Assembly: GCA_028023455.1 (NCBI GenBank)
Contig: JAQFVV010000279.1
Span: 1,116,001-1,180,000, forward strand
DNA: 64,000 bases
Reading direction: 5' to 3'
DNA from: Epiperipatus broadwayi
Lineage: Eukaryota; Onychophora; Udeonychophora; Euonychophora; Peripatidae
Made by a program: the position numbers and the translations under genes. The notes beneath the pieces were generated by a model. It made no database searches. It was given only the letters and a program-made list of their open reading frames with translations, and had not been told where the DNA came from. Shown here piece by piece: positions 1-23,300 of this stretch; the stretch's first letter is position 1, and every line of letters starts with the position of its first letter.

Positions 1-1025
1 TAGTAATTACATAATTAATAATGCTTTGTTTTATATTCTGTCCTTATTGAAGAGAACCATAAAATTACCAGCATGTCTGTCCTTCTATCCAATTCAAACA
101 GAAGTAGCTTACATTTTATTTCCTTAATTTAAAAATGTGCATTAGTTCCAGAAATATCAAACAAATGAATACTGTTATCTCCTTATGATGAACTTAAACA
201 TAATATGATCTATCAAAATAGACATATCCTTAGGTCTATGTATAATCTTCACAAAAACACAACATGAAAAATAGTGATAAATTAGAATATATTTTGTGGT
301 ATATGTTCTGCATATGTTTTCCATATATCAAAAAAAAAGAAAATGTTGCTTAATGATACAACAATAATATTTATGTAAACCATTCTTATTTAAAATGGCA
401 ATTAAGTGAAATAATGTAGACTGCATGTTATTAACATACATTTTTAAAAGAGTAATAGTTATAAAGGGATTAATTCAGAAATGTTTAAATTGAAGAGAGT
501 ATAGTTAAACTGATGTACCTTTTTTAAAACTTTAGAATTGCATTTTTAATTAATTTTTTTCCATAATAAAGTACTTAAGCTCCTTTAGAAGTTTTACTCT
601 AAAGTCTTTTCAAAGTCAATTTGACTTCAGTAACTGGCTTGAATTTTTCCAATAAAAATTGACCACACTTTACTGGTTACAATTGCATTACAAAGAGCAA
701 ATTTTACCCTGGAAATCTTTGTTTAAAAACTTTCTTTAGCCAAGTTCATTTGTCTTTCACCAGGTTACTCCCAAGCATCTTGTTAACTATCTAATTACAT
801 ATGCAAAAACAAATCTTTTCAAAAAAAATCATTTTGATTTTTAAAACAAAGTGAAGACAAGAAAAAAAAAATACAAATAATAAAATAAATAGCTTTTACA
901 AACTTGAAAGAAAATGAATATTAATTAACTATCAAATAAAAATGATTAATAATTTATTCAGTTTATAAAATAATCCATTGATTTAACTATCTATTAATTA
1001 TTGAATATATATATCATCATCATCA

Positions 1026-2640
1026 TCAACCATTATCAATCCACTGCAGGATGAAGGTCTCTCCAAGTTTACTCCATCTTCTCCAATCTTTAGCTTCTCT
1101 TCTCCACAACACCCCTGCACATTTTCTTATTTCATCCATCCATCTCACATGTGGTCTCTTTCTGGATCTTTTACAATCTCTTGGAATACAGTTTAAAATT
1201 TCAATTGTCCATCTATTATCATTTCTTCTAGCAATATGTCCAGCCCAACTCCATTTCAATCTTTTAATTTTTTCAATAAGGTCAGTAACACCTGTTTGTT
1301 GTCTTACCCATACATTGCATTTTCGATCTCTTCTTGTTACTCCCAACATACATTTCTCCATACTCCTTTGAGTGGCCTGAAGTCTCTGTATTGCTCTTCT
1401 ATTAAGTGTCCAAGTCTCAGATCCATAAGTAAGAACTGGTAAAACACATGAGTTAAAAACCATCCTTTTCAAACACATAGGCATATTTCCTTTTAGTAAC
1501 AAGTTATTTCTACCAAAAGCACTCCAACAAAGTTTAATTCTATGATTAATTTCCTCCATTATGTTTCCATCTGTATTAATAATCTGACCAAGGTATTTGT
1601 AACTGTTAACTTCTTCTAATTCTTCATAATCAATCTTTATTTTCATATTTGGAGCAAATCGATTAAACATTACTTTAGTCTTTTTAACATTTATCTTTAG
1701 TCCTACTTTTCTATTTTCATCTGCTAACTCCTGCAACATTTCCTGCAGCTCTGAAGCATTATTTGCAAAAACAACTACATCATCTGCGAAATCTAAATGA
1801 CTTAAATACTCTCCATTTACTTTCACTCCTTTAGTTTCCCATTTTAATCCACAAAATACTTCTTGCAGCACTGCTGTAAAGAGTTTTGGAGATATGGAGT
1901 CACCTTGTCTTACACCTTTCTCAATGTTGATTTTTCCAGTATCATTATGCAATCTAATTGTTGCTGTTGCATTTTTATAAATATTCTTTAAAATATGACA
2001 ATATCCTGGATCTATACCTTTATGATCCAATGCTTTAATCACTGAAGAAATGTGTATAGAATCGAATGCCTTTTCATAATCTACAAATCCAAAACATAAT
2101 GACAACTCATATTTGTTTGTCCTTTCTATGACTTCTCTCAATACTTGGATATGATCTATTGTACTAAAACCACTTTTAAATCCAGCTTGTTCTTTTGGTT
2201 GGTGGAAATCCAAAGTTCTCTGTAGACGAGTTGTAATTATCTTGGTAAAAATTTTATATAAAACTGATAAAAGGCTGATAGGTCTGTAATTTCTAATATC
2301 TTCCTTATCACCTTTTTTAAATATTAATATTATTACTGCATTCTTCCAATCTTCTGGTACATCTTTATCATTTAGACATTTGGTATATAGTTTTGCTAAA
2401 ATTGTTTCTATTTCTTCACCTGCTTCTTTTAATATATCAATTATAATTCCATCATTTCCTGGAGCCTTTCCTTTCTTCATATACTTAATTGCATGTCTCA
2501 CTTCTTCATTTAAAATTCTGGGCAATTCGGAAGATGTAATAGATATAGGAGGTACTTGTTCTTTATTACTATATAATTCTTGATAAAAATCTTCTACCAA
2601 TTTCATGATGTCATCTCTTTTTTTAGTAATAATTCCATCT
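1026..2640 (-). pseudogene. RTE reverse transcriptase domain and C-terminus
   Basis: The longest frame in the window: about 526 codons from the first Met at 2,606 to TGA at 1,026-1,028. Fingers and palm motifs are in order: GKAPGNDG (about residues 46-53), RNYRPISLL (105-113), KEQAGF (138-143), motif A FVDYEKAFDS (174-183), motif B GVRQGDSISP (231-240) and motif C FADD (273-276). The C-terminus has the RTE-typical WAGHIARR and RWMDEIRK blocks. It would copy the element's RNA at the nicked target. The true start lies upstream: the frame should continue into the linker but is cut by an extra A in an A8 run near 2,640, where the second copy at about 41,990 has A7. The palm looks catalytically intact, but the element cannot make a full ORF. 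Confidence 0.9.
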
Positions 2641-3309
2641 TTTTTTTCTTATTGCAGATATAAATTTCCTACCAATACCAAAATGTTGTTTAACATTTTT
2701 GAGACTTTTATTTTCTTCTACAGCTTTCCTTGCTATTTCACAGTTATACTTTCTTATATCATTTTCAACTCTTTTCCGTACCATTTTACAAAATTCGAGA
2801 TATTCAATTCTTTTTAATGCATCATTTTTATATATCTTCATATTCCTTCTTTTCTTCATAAATTCTCTAGTCTCAGTAGAAATTTTATTAGTCAATTGCT
2901 GCTTTTTTCTACCAGCTATGTTTGTTGCAGTTTTTAAAAGTGTATCAGTTATTTTCATATTAATTTCATTCAAATCTGTATCATGTTCAAAATCTCCTAA
3001 CACTTGAAACCTTTTTGTAAGTTCTAATTTAAATTCATTAGAATGTTTCTGAAGATTAGGAATATCAACTGTAAATATTGTTTTTCTTAATAATTTTTGT
3101 TTTTCTAGTTTTACATTAACATGTAACTTACACCTTACTAATCAATGATCACTTCCTGTGTTAAATTTATTAAGAACATTACAATCTTGAAATATGTATT
3201 TTCTGTTAGTCAAAATATAATCCAATTCTGCTGTACCTTCATTTGGATGCTTCCATGTCCATTTCCTTTTAACATTTTTCTCAAAAAATGAATTCATAAT
3301 ATAAAATTT
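2641..3309 (-). pseudogene. RTE linker between endonuclease and reverse transcriptase
   Basis: Reading on from the endonuclease, this stretch encodes the end of the nuclease fold (a LDYILTN block and a GSDH motif, the catalytic Asp-His pair of AP endonucleases). It then gives a basic linker with KKRRNMKIYKNDALKRIEYLEFCK and KNVKQHFGIGRKFIS-type sequence also found in the plus-strand copy at 41,760-41,990. A TGA follows GSDH at 3,142-3,144, where Arg (CGA) is usual. The part from 3,003 down to 2,623 stays open for 126 codons until the A-run frameshift. It is part of the same ORF as its neighbours and has no independent function. Confidence 0.75.
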
Positions 3310-3675
3310 TTATTTTTCTGCAAACTCCACAAGTCTATGTCCTCTCTCATTTCTATTACCATAACCAAAATTACCTACAGCAATTTCATCTTTCATTTGT
3401 CTACCAATTCTAGCATTAAAGTCTCCCATAACAATTTTAAAATGTTGTTTACTCTGATCAAAAGCCTTTTGTACATCCATATAAAAATCTTCTACTACTT
3501 CATCACTATGAGAACTTGTTGGGGCATAAACCTGAATTATCTGCATTTGGTATCTGCTATTAAGTTGTATAACTAATCTTGCCACTCTGTCTGATACACC
3601 ATCAATCTCCACAATATTGTTCTTCCACTTTTTATTTATAATGAATCCTACTCCACTTGTATTTCCATTATTCCC
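3310..3675 (-). pseudogene. RTE AP endonuclease, C-terminal two thirds
   Basis: An apurinic-endonuclease-like fold starting GNNGNTSGVGFI and including RVARLVIQL, IIQVYAPTS and the catalytic MGDFNARIG block, ending at GHRLVEFAEK before a TAA at 3,310-3,312. In RTE elements this domain nicks the target to prime reverse transcription. The first third of the domain is missing here and lies on the opposite strand at 3,770-3,949. The open frame runs on past 3,675 into the inverted 5' UTR, but those extra residues are not endonuclease. Confidence 0.85.
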
Positions 3676-3949
3676 AGGAGGCTGTAAAGTCACCAACCAA
3701 GGCAGCGGTTGGTGGCCGAAGGCGGAGGGTGCTAAGAATCCCCTGATTGCGGACCCAGGCTGCCATTTGATGACAACTTTTTATTTAGGTACTTACAACT
3801 GCAGATCACTTTCAAGTGAAGGAAGATTGCAAGAATTAGAAGAAGAACTGTCTTATATTAAATGGGACATTATTGGACTTTGTGAAGTTAGAAGAAAAGG
3901 AGAAGAAACAATTGATTTAAAAAGTGGACATATACTCTATTATAAAGGC
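3676..3949 (+). pseudogene. Inverted RTE 5' UTR and endonuclease N-terminus
   Basis: A plus-strand piece inverted relative to the rest of the element. A GC-richer leader (3,676-3,769, with GGCAGCGGTTGGTGGCCG) precedes an ATG at 3,770 opening MTTFYLGTYNCRSLSSEGRL, then WDIIGLCEVRRKGEE and GHILYYKG ending at 3,949. GTYNCRSL and the Glu of GLCEVR match AP-endonuclease motifs I and II. The leader is probably the true 5' end of the element, so the copy reached full length before inverting. Its last codon joins exactly to the first codon of the minus-strand part at 3,675, within the G-rich overlap. Confidence 0.85.
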
Positions 3950-4495
3950 ACACACACATATATATATATATATATTTGTTAAATTATTTAAGATAATTAC
4001 TCTTATTTAAATGTTTTTATTGTTAATGTACTATTGTTTGCTGTTATTAAAGATGAAAATGAAATGAAACATAATGCAGAGTCATACATGCACACACATG
4101 CACTGCAATCTAAATATTAAACTATCTTAACTAAATATAATTGAAACTGCTATTAACTGTTGAAAAAAGGATAAGAATTAACGAATAAAGGACTTTGAAA
4201 CCATTCAACTAATACTACAATAATATAAAATAACTTTGCATCTTTCCAACATGATGTATCAATTCCATTAATAAACAACCCCCTTCCTTACATTAAATAC
4301 CTCATTAACCACAATAATACTAATAAATACTTATAAAGTGGTCAATTAACTACATAAGCAATCCATATTTAAGCTTTAAACAATCTCCAGCAAAAAAAAT
4401 AAAATTCTAAGTCTTTCATTTTTTTTAAATATAATATAACTATTTATTTAAGATACAAAGTATCTCAAACCCTTGTTCCCATTCAGATGCCCACA

Positions 4496-7239
4496 AATCC
4501 CTTGTCCTTATAAAATAAAAAAAAATGAATTAAGTAACACTGTTAGGTTATATTAAGCATTATTAAACAACACAAATAAAAAAATTCACACTTTAGAAAA
4601 CCATGCATATATAATTTTATATTCTCACATCTATTAACTATCTGGTACTTTATTTGGATATGCTATTAAGCTACAAGCCTTATAGGTATCTTCTAAATCT
4701 CATGTTTATATTCTTGATTTCTTTTCTTCTAACAAATCTTTCTACACAAGAATTCACCCTTATTATCTGGAATTTAACTTTAACCTTTTGGCTATTCTTT
4801 TCTTTGTTTTTGACTTTCTTAAGAGTATTTTTATGAATTAGCTTTCCTTTCAATCCTTTGAGTTTAAATTTGGCCTTTCTCAAGCTTTCTTGAAGATCAC
4901 TAATTTCTTTCTTTTTAAGACAGTCTATACAAAATATATGTGTCTTCTTAAACTTGCATTTACCTTTTAGCTTATCAGTCTTTTTAACATGATTACAATA
5001 TTCCATTATTTGTTCTATATTAAGTATTATATGTTTACTACTTGCATATAACTCACTTTTACAAACATTCCTCTTTATATTACGATCTACATTATTAAGA
5101 TCACACTCAGGAACTATATCTTTATTTTTATCTTTAAATTTATTGCTGGTAATATCAGTAACCTTTGCTAACTTGCTTCTCAAAATTTCTGGATATTTCC
5201 TGCCTAAAGAAAACACTCCTAATTTCATTATTCTAATAATATCATCAGTTTTATCACAATTTTCCTTAAAATCATTACACACATTTGTAACTTCCTTCTT
5301 ATCCAATTTTAGTTCTTGACTAACTATCTCCCCAACCTTTTGGTATGTCTTTAGTTCATCACCATATAACCTATAATTCTTATGAATTAATTCAGCAGTC
5401 AGTCGACCTTTATCCTTAATTGGAAATACTAGGTTATTATCATTTAACCTACTCTTATGTAGTTAACCTTTAATACATAATTCTGTATTTTCTAGTTTGA
5501 GTATTTGGCTACTAATATTTTTATTAACTTCTTTCACTTCTATACATTGACTTTTACTATCTTGCACTTCTAACTTCACTTCTGATACTTCTAGCTTTAT
5601 TTCTAACCTCACTTCTTCATTTATTTTTAATTCTGGTTGAACACCATTTAATAATTTCTCTGGCATCATTTTTAGCATTTCTAATTCTACCTCTATTTTT
5701 GTTTCTGATATTTATAGTTCTATTTATTGGACATTCTTTCTAAATATTTCTTTCATTTCCGACATTTCTACCCTTATTTCTGACATCATACTATCTTTCA
5801 TCACTAACATTTGTTGAGCTAAATGTTCTTTCATCTCTAACATTTGTTTATCTGACTTATCTTCCATTTTTTTAAAACTTTCCTGGGATATCATACTAGC
5901 TTTCATCTCTAATAACATTTGTTTACTAAAGCTTTTATTTATTTAATCAATTAATCTGGAGTAATCAAATGCTCCTCCCAATGAGACATTTTCTGCCCTA
6001 CTATCTTCTCTAGGCAGGAAGTTTATAGTTTCATATCCCGAATCTATATCAGGAGACAATACAATCACCTCTGGAGATAATATTTCTTGGGACCCGCCCA
6101 AATCTTCATCAATATTAAACTCTTCCATTGTACTTTATATTTTTACTTATTAATATTTGCACAGACAAAGAAAAGGTACATCAGCTTCACTCCCCCTCCC
6201 CAATCAAACAATCCAAATTTCCCATCATCACTTATAAGTACATAAAATTACTCTAGTATGTTTATTTGTGTTATTTCATGTAACATTCGGTTTCCACATT
6301 TGATAGCAAAATTATTGTACTGTATACTCTGACAATATCGATCCAAACACTAATAAGTTAAGTGGATAAAATCTCTATATTCACCCACATTTATACTGTA
6401 CATTAAATTGACTTCTATATAATACTGAAGACAACACAATTTTAATAAGCATGATTATTAAGTTAAGTTCTCTGCACCATTCAAGATTATAATTAATATT
6501 TACAATATCATACAACTTTCATTTATCAAATTTGGTATGTGGGTAATATATTATATAATCCTATCAGACCTACATCATTATAGTTATCAAGCCCACAAAG
6601 CCACAACTTGTCTTATCTATGTCACAATATGTCCATAAATCATGAGTTGGGAATCCAGAAACTAACTCCATATATAATCATTGTGATTTGACACATCAAA
6701 TATCAACAACTAGCATTTTAAGTATCCCCCATTAATCAATCATGCAGCTTCATTAGCACACCAGAAAACCTACTATAATCACCATCATTGGGACTAATAC
6801 AATGGAGAACAAATACCAGTTCTATAGTTAATCATCTTGTAACCATTCAGGCCACTATGTTGTGCCAGAAAAGCTCACCAGGATCATCAATTGATCATTC
6901 GATCATGGACCCATAATGGGCGTACAGAAAATGAACTATAACCCACTCACACATCACCGCTCACAAACATTATATGAGAAAATGTCCTAGGCACCAGTTC
7001 TATTAATGAATAAAATGATTTATCACTTTATCTGATTCATAATTAATGCTGAGGCTATTTTATTATGTTTCTTACAGCTTCACTTAGGGGGAGGTTACAG
7101 AAAGTTCATAACATATAGAGAATATAAATAAATGAAGGAAGAAATACTATAAGCTATCAAATAAAATATAAACCTTATTCATTAATTAACCAAATGATAC
7201 AGGCTAGCAAAGTTTCATTTATTCCATCTAACAAAATAT

Positions 7240-7240
<1 letters not shown>
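4496..7240 (-). mobile_element. Internal region of the long-LTR retrotransposon (gag-like only)
   Basis: The DNA between copy A and copy B of the long LTR, so by position the internal region of one minus-strand LTR retrotransposon. It holds one gag-like frame (6,128-4,680) and no protease, reverse transcriptase, RNase H or integrase motif that I can see. About 1.1 kb between the gag start and the LTR B edge (6,129 to about 7,240) is non-coding, with a C-rich stretch at 6,190-6,205. The LTR B inner edge is uncertain by a few hundred bases because TG/CA boundaries are hard to place in this AT-rich DNA. Confidence 0.5.
4680..6128 (-). pseudogene. Gag-like protein frame with four in-frame TAA codons
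   Basis: A single minus-strand frame of about 482 codons from an ATG at 6,128 (MEEFNIDEDLGG) to TAA at 4,680. All four open pieces (6,128-5,943, 5,918-5,724, 5,678-5,463, 5,306-4,680) are in the same phase. The interrupting codons are all TAA, two of them close together near 5,712-5,726. Next come Met/Glu/Lys-rich segments repeating QMLEMKEH-type heptads, likely coiled coil, then alternating Glu/Lys/Val repeats. The last third is basic, with KVKVKF and CVERFVRRKEIK. No CCHC zinc knuckle is visible. Context inside an LTR element and similarity to 48,660-49,455 suggest a structural Gag-like protein; this is inference. Confidence 0.5.
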
Positions 7241-13387
<6,147 letters not shown>

Positions 13388-13533
13388 TAACAATTTTTAT
13401 GCAATTTTATATTTGCAAAGATTCTAAAAAGAAAAAAAAAAGTTATTGATGCAAAGACATATTACAGTTTATATCTGTCGTCTACAGTGTTTCGAAGAAT
13501 CTTTCCAAATATAAAATTGCATAAAAATTGTTA
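13388..13533. repeat. Hairpin at the 5' side of PLE1
   Basis: Inverted arms of 37 bp (13,388-13,424 and 13,497-13,533; TTTTATGCAATTTTATATTT and its complement, one mismatch) around a loop of about 72 bases that contains GTGTTTCG, the complement of a CGAAAC core. It abuts the first readable PLE1 codons at 13,534 and probably formed when the copy integrated. Confidence 0.8.
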
Positions 13534-14132
13534 TCCAAAACTGTTGATTTTGGGGGTGTTTTTTATTATAATGCTTGTGGATATATTGAAAAAATAATGC
13601 AAGATGTGTTTGGAGATTATATGATTTCTTCATCATTTTATTTTATTAATAGGATTAAATATGTAAAAATTGATAATAATGATGTTATCAGTACACTTGA
13701 CATATCTGAAATGTATGGTTCAATTAATTGTATGGAATCAATAGAGATTATTGAAAGAGCTTTCTTTTTAAAATCTATAGATAATAATATTAAGAATTTT
13801 ATTATTAAAATATTAAGATTTGTAAATAATATATATGTTAAGTTTAATGATTGCTTTTATAAAATGAATTGTGGTTGGCCAATAGGTCTTCTGGTGGTAT
13901 CACACATTTGTAATTTTTTTTTTTTATTTCTAGTTATGAGGTTAAGATATTGTCTCAGATAAAGTATAAAGGAATTAAAGTATATTGTAGATATGTTGAT
14001 GATGTATTTATATGTGCACATAATGAAATAATAGTTCATTTGTTTAATGAGTTAAATATGATTATTAATCTAAAATGGGTGTTAAATGAAGAGAAGGAAG
14101 ATTCTATAAAATTTTTTAGATATATTTATTAA
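13528..14132 (+). pseudogene. PLE1 reverse transcriptase fragment
   Basis: Two overlapping frames give a PLE-type palm. Motif A is STLDISEMYGSIN (the usual form is DISxMYxSIN), motif B is a decayed GWPIGLLVVSHI at about 13,876-13,911, and motif C is RYVDDVFIC with YVDD at 13,992-14,003. A T10 run near 13,914-13,923 marks where the first frame diverges; the second frame picks up at 13,950. Residues after YVDD (NLKWVLNEEKEDSIKF) match the usual PLE thumb. The N-terminal RT fingers are missing. YVDD rather than YADD and the GIY-YIG downstream separate it from the RTE copies. Confidence 0.8.
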
Positions 14133-14238
14133 AAGAAATAATAATGTGTTTGATTATAATATGATTTTAAAGCCTGTGGAAATTAAGGTTTATATTCCAT
14201 ATAATTCTAAAGTTCATATGAGTCATTAATTAGCTGGT

Positions 14239-14993
<755 letters not shown>

Positions 14994-15212
14994 AGCAACA
15001 GACTTGTGAGAAATTTGAATAGATTGAATGATGGGTAATGTAAGTTTTTATTTTTTATACGTTTATATTAACAGTTGATAAAGATTGTCAGTGAAACAAT
15101 TGAAAGTATTTCTGGTAAAGAATATATTATTTAATTTTAAATACTGTGTTAAATATATTTGTTTGAATTATTATTATATGATTTAAAAATGCAGACATTT
15201 AATGGTTATAGT

Positions 15213-19556
<4,344 letters not shown>

Positions 19557-19587
<31 letters not shown>

Positions 19588-19595
19588 AATCAAAC

Positions 19596-19656
<61 letters not shown>
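19557..19656. repeat. Two (TA)n arrays around a short unique spacer
   Basis: (TA)n at 19,557-19,579 and 19,599-19,653, separated by ACACACACAAATCAAACGAC. They follow the proposed right end of LTR copy D. Confidence 0.9.
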
Positions 19657-19657
<1 letters not shown>

Positions 19658-22600
19658 GTAACCTATGGAGAATGAAGAAGAGGAAAGAAGAGGAAGATCA
19701 AGTAGCTCTCCACTAAACAATCATTTCCTAACTTTTTTTAGATATCAATTTCTTCCAATAATAATCGTTCTCTGATTCTCCCTAATTTATAGACCTTCTC
19801 TCTAACTTAAAAGAAATATTTCAAACAAAACTCTAACAAGTTCTGATTGTTGGACACATATCTTTTACACAATATTTGGGTTGGGTTGAGACTCTTACAG
19901 ATAACAATAAGGATTATAAAATAAACTAAGCTCAGTGGTTGGTTACATATAAAGAATTACTACAGAGATATACAATTAAGACAAAGGAAGAAGTTAACTC
20001 TGATAGAATAAATTATTCCAAATAAAACATATAATTTTGGGAAGATATAAAACCTCATTTATTTCTAGTAAATCATTTAGAATAAAGTACAGTAAATTTC
20101 TATCTTCATATGAATCAAACTCTCTGAGCTATAAATATTTGTACTTTCATACATATTCTCTTAATAGGCTCTTATGATTAAAAAACTCTATTGTATAGTT
20201 TAATATTATCCAATGATATAATTTGACTTCTTTTACATCTTGTACAATAAAAAAGTAATCCTTAATTATATTGCCAAATAAAGATCTCAGGAATTTATTT
20301 CTGGTATTTTATCAAATATTTTAATAGTATATTGTTACAAGGCAAATGAATGACATTCTAGCAGGCTTTAATAATATACATTTCCCCATGAGTTAATGCA
20401 TCTGAATTACATCCTAATAGTAATCACGTAGATCACCAAAAATGCTTACTTTATTCAAACAACATTTAATAAAAAAAATAATGTAGATAAATTTAGAATA
20501 TTTACAGCCTTTTACCTAGAATGGCATTCAACTAATTAAGGGGGGAAGGTACATTTCATTTTTCTCTCTTGTCCTAAACAACACAGATAAAATACTTCAT
20601 TTACAATGTTTAAATTTTAATAATAGGTTACTAATGTGCAGTCTGAATTATGGATGGATACATCCATTGCAATATTTAAGTGAACAGTTGTCAATTTAAA
20701 ATTTTCATTAAAACTAATTGATATAATTTTTTTTAATTATTAGTAATATTTGGATCATGAAAATAATAATTATCTGATTTGAAAATATACATTTATTTAA
20801 TTTTGTAGGTTTGTGGAACCAAAGAGAAGAATTCCACACAGAAAAATATTCAAAAACTAAATTTTAATAAATTTTAAAAATACATTTATTACATTTAGAC
20901 ATAAAAAATTATTTACAGCACACTAATATAATCACGCCTTACACATCATAGCTACTAGATCCTTTCCATTTAAACTTTAAGGAGTTAATAATTTAAGTTT
21001 ATTTTAGGTCAAAAATATTGCTTCTTGTTTTTCAAAACTGCACAATAAAATCTATGATCATAAATGATTATGATTCCTGGCTAAATATTTATTTGAAATC
21101 ACAATTTATTCTACCTCAACTAAGACATTAAACAAACATTAATGAACTTCAAAATAATAATTATAATAGTTGGCTAGCTTGCACCAGAAGCTACTTAACA
21201 TTTTCCATATATTTTACATCTTAGCGCCTTTATGATATCTTACTATTAAAATCATATAACAAAATTATGAAGATTAACGTCAAGATAATTTATTGCTGCT
21301 TTTATCGTAGCTGGCTAATATGATGATAATAATTGTCATATTTACATTACAACTGCTTCACACTATGTTAATTTTAAAACTAAAGACAAATAAAAACATT
21401 CATCAGAAGTCGCACATACGTTGCTAGTTAACTTATTTAAAGTCCACATCATAATGTTAAATTTAAAATTTATGGAACTTACAAACCTCTCAGCAAATTT
21501 CTTCATATGACATTTATAAATAGTAATGTGTCTGTGTATTCCGATCATGCTATGCTTTAAATTGAGGAATTAAATTATTAAATCTTGTTGATTTACTTGT
21601 AACTAACTGGAAAAGGACAGCAGCACAATACAGATATTATTATGACCAACCAAAGCGTTGCAAATTACTACCTCAATATCTATCTATCATTGCCATAACA
21701 TTTATTAATACAATAGGCTACACCTTCTGTGGTGGAGAATCTAGTCTTTTAAATAGAACATGAGAGACAACATCACTAAATAAGCTCCTTAGAGTAAGAC
21801 ATCTGACTATAATAATGGTGTATCCCATGCTTATCTATCAAGCATAAGTGAAGGCAAAGACACTGTCTTACAACCTAAGGAAAAGAATAACACACCAAAG
21901 ACAAATGATTCTCTCCATGGAATCTAACTAAATAAGCTATATAAAATATTTTGGAACACCATCATCTCATGTCAAATACATATAATCATGGGAGATTATT
22001 TCCATCCCATAAACATCATAAGTAGTATACTATTTGATAAATCTAGAACTTTAAAGCATAACTATTTCTCACAATGGCAAGATACAAATTTATCCCTAAT
22101 GATAAAGATTAATAGCTTGTACCATCATTAAAATCCACACATTAAATAATATTTAACACCCACATGAAAGTATTAATCAAAATGACTATAAACACATTAA
22201 AATAGCATAGTAAATATTTGCATAAGATAAGAAATATGCACATGAACAATGAAAATAATAAATATTTATGAAATTAAGTGGATAGCTTGATGCAATAGAT
22301 ATTATTAATTAAATGGTTAATGAAATAAATTTGTTCTCAGACAAATTCAAAATATAATTTTTGATATAAATGATATTAAGAAAATTATTAAAACTTCTGA
22401 TAAACATACCTGTAACGATTATTTGTCCCAAGTTATAAAGAATAGGCAATTTTAAATTTAAACTCTTTGCCAATATATTTAAAATTACATGTGTGTAATA
22501 AAAATATCTACTCACTTTATTGTAAACTCCTTGAGACAATTTCAGATGGTACAGTAAGATACATTGACATGTAAAATAAAGCATATACTAAATAACTATT

Positions 22601-23300
22601 ATATTACCTGTTTTTTTTAAATTTACAATAATAATGATGATGATAAATTTAGTTCATTAGTAAAGTTTCCTCAACAGTAGACATATAATTTATGGTGCGA
22701 GGTTTCACATTGTTAGCTATGGGAATAATATGGACGCATTAGTATTTTTCAAACCAATATATTTACTTATTTATTTATTTTGTATAAAAACAACAAAGCA
22801 GCTACAACTTCACTATGATAGTAGACAAGCACACAAATACGATATACTGCTTTAAACATGAACATGTATGGATCCATTATATGACACAATTTAATATTAA
22901 CTAGCTAGTTTGAATATGACAATTTTGTACAATTATTATTAACTGTAAAATTTTAGTAGTTATTCATGGTTTCATTAAAAAAAATATTTTATTTACAGTT
23001 TTCTGCCCTTTCTGGAAAATCAGATGATAAAGAAACATTGCCACCATAAAATAAAATGATATGCCAGTTTTCATTAATAAATTTTTAATTTTCAGAAAAC
23101 AGTATTGAATTTCTCTATGTTTTTTTATCATTTAGACTTTGTTGGGTTTTTTTTTTTTTTTAAATTAATAATTAAGACCAAACATTTATTTAAGTTACTT
23201 TAGTTTTGAACAGTCTTAACATTTTTATTATTATTATTATTTTTAACTTGGTCTTAAATTTACTGCCACTAAGACCGCGATTTATTAGCATAAAATAGCT
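19657..23300. other. AT-rich DNA, no recognised feature
   Basis: About 3.6 kb with no convincing reading frame on either strand. A purine-rich AAGGGGGGAAGG at 20,539-20,550 looks like a polypurine tract, but no matching LTR start follows. Short Met-starting frames of 60-90 codons have no family features. The right part may be the uncertain end of LTR copy C. Confidence 0.5.

Larger units (their letters stand above)
1014..3949 (-). mobile_element. RTE-clade non-LTR retrotransposon with inverted 5' end
   Basis: A nearly full-length RTE-type LINE inserted into the LTR to its left and right. On the minus strand the order is endonuclease C-half, linker, reverse transcriptase, a short 3' end with CTTCATCCTGCAGTGGA, and a (GAT)n tail (1,014-1,028) next to TATATATA. 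The first 60 endonuclease codons plus a GC-richer 5' UTR (3,676-3,949) lie on the opposite strand. Joined conceptually at the YYKG / GNNGNTSG boundary they give the usual RTE order, so this is a 5' inversion. Decay includes in-frame stops at 3,310-3,312 and 3,142-3,144 (a probable CGA to TGA change after GSDH) and a one-base gain in an A run near 2,640. The right flank becomes (CA)n-(TA)n at 3,950. Confidence 0.88.
1..4495 (-). mobile_element. 3' LTR of long-LTR retrotransposon (copy A), split by an RTE LINE
   Basis: This stretch, without the LINE at 1,014-3,949, aligns by eye to about 26,100-27,907 (copy C) and about 9,830-11,535 (copy B). Shared anchors are the AACTTGAAAG block near 900, the ATGAAATGAAACATAA block near 4,060 and the CATTCAGA block near 4,480. 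Read on the minus strand it starts TGTGGGCATCTGAATGGG at 4,495, matching the TGTGACC...CTGAATGG starts of copies B and C. Just upstream (4,496-4,508) is a purine-rich AAGGACAAGGGA, as expected of a polypurine tract before a 3' LTR. The far end lies outside the window. Copies differ at roughly a fifth of positions, so the element is old. Confidence 0.6.

Noticed and set aside
1051-1371. 106-codon plus-strand ORF
   Set aside because: Antisense shadow of the RTE reverse transcriptase; so are the plus-strand ORFs at 1,236, 2,380, 2,605 and 2,699 and the minus-strand ORFs over 41,673-43,568.
4680-6128. Idea that TAA codes for Gln in this genome, because all interruptions in the gag-like frame are TAA
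   Set aside because: The 526-codon RTE reverse transcriptase and the 235-codon PLE3 nuclease have no in-frame TAA and use CAA/CAG for Gln. Decay of CAA to TAA is simpler.
20539-20560. AAGGGGGGAAGG as a polypurine tract of another LTR element
   Set aside because: No TG-starting repeat with a second copy follows it.
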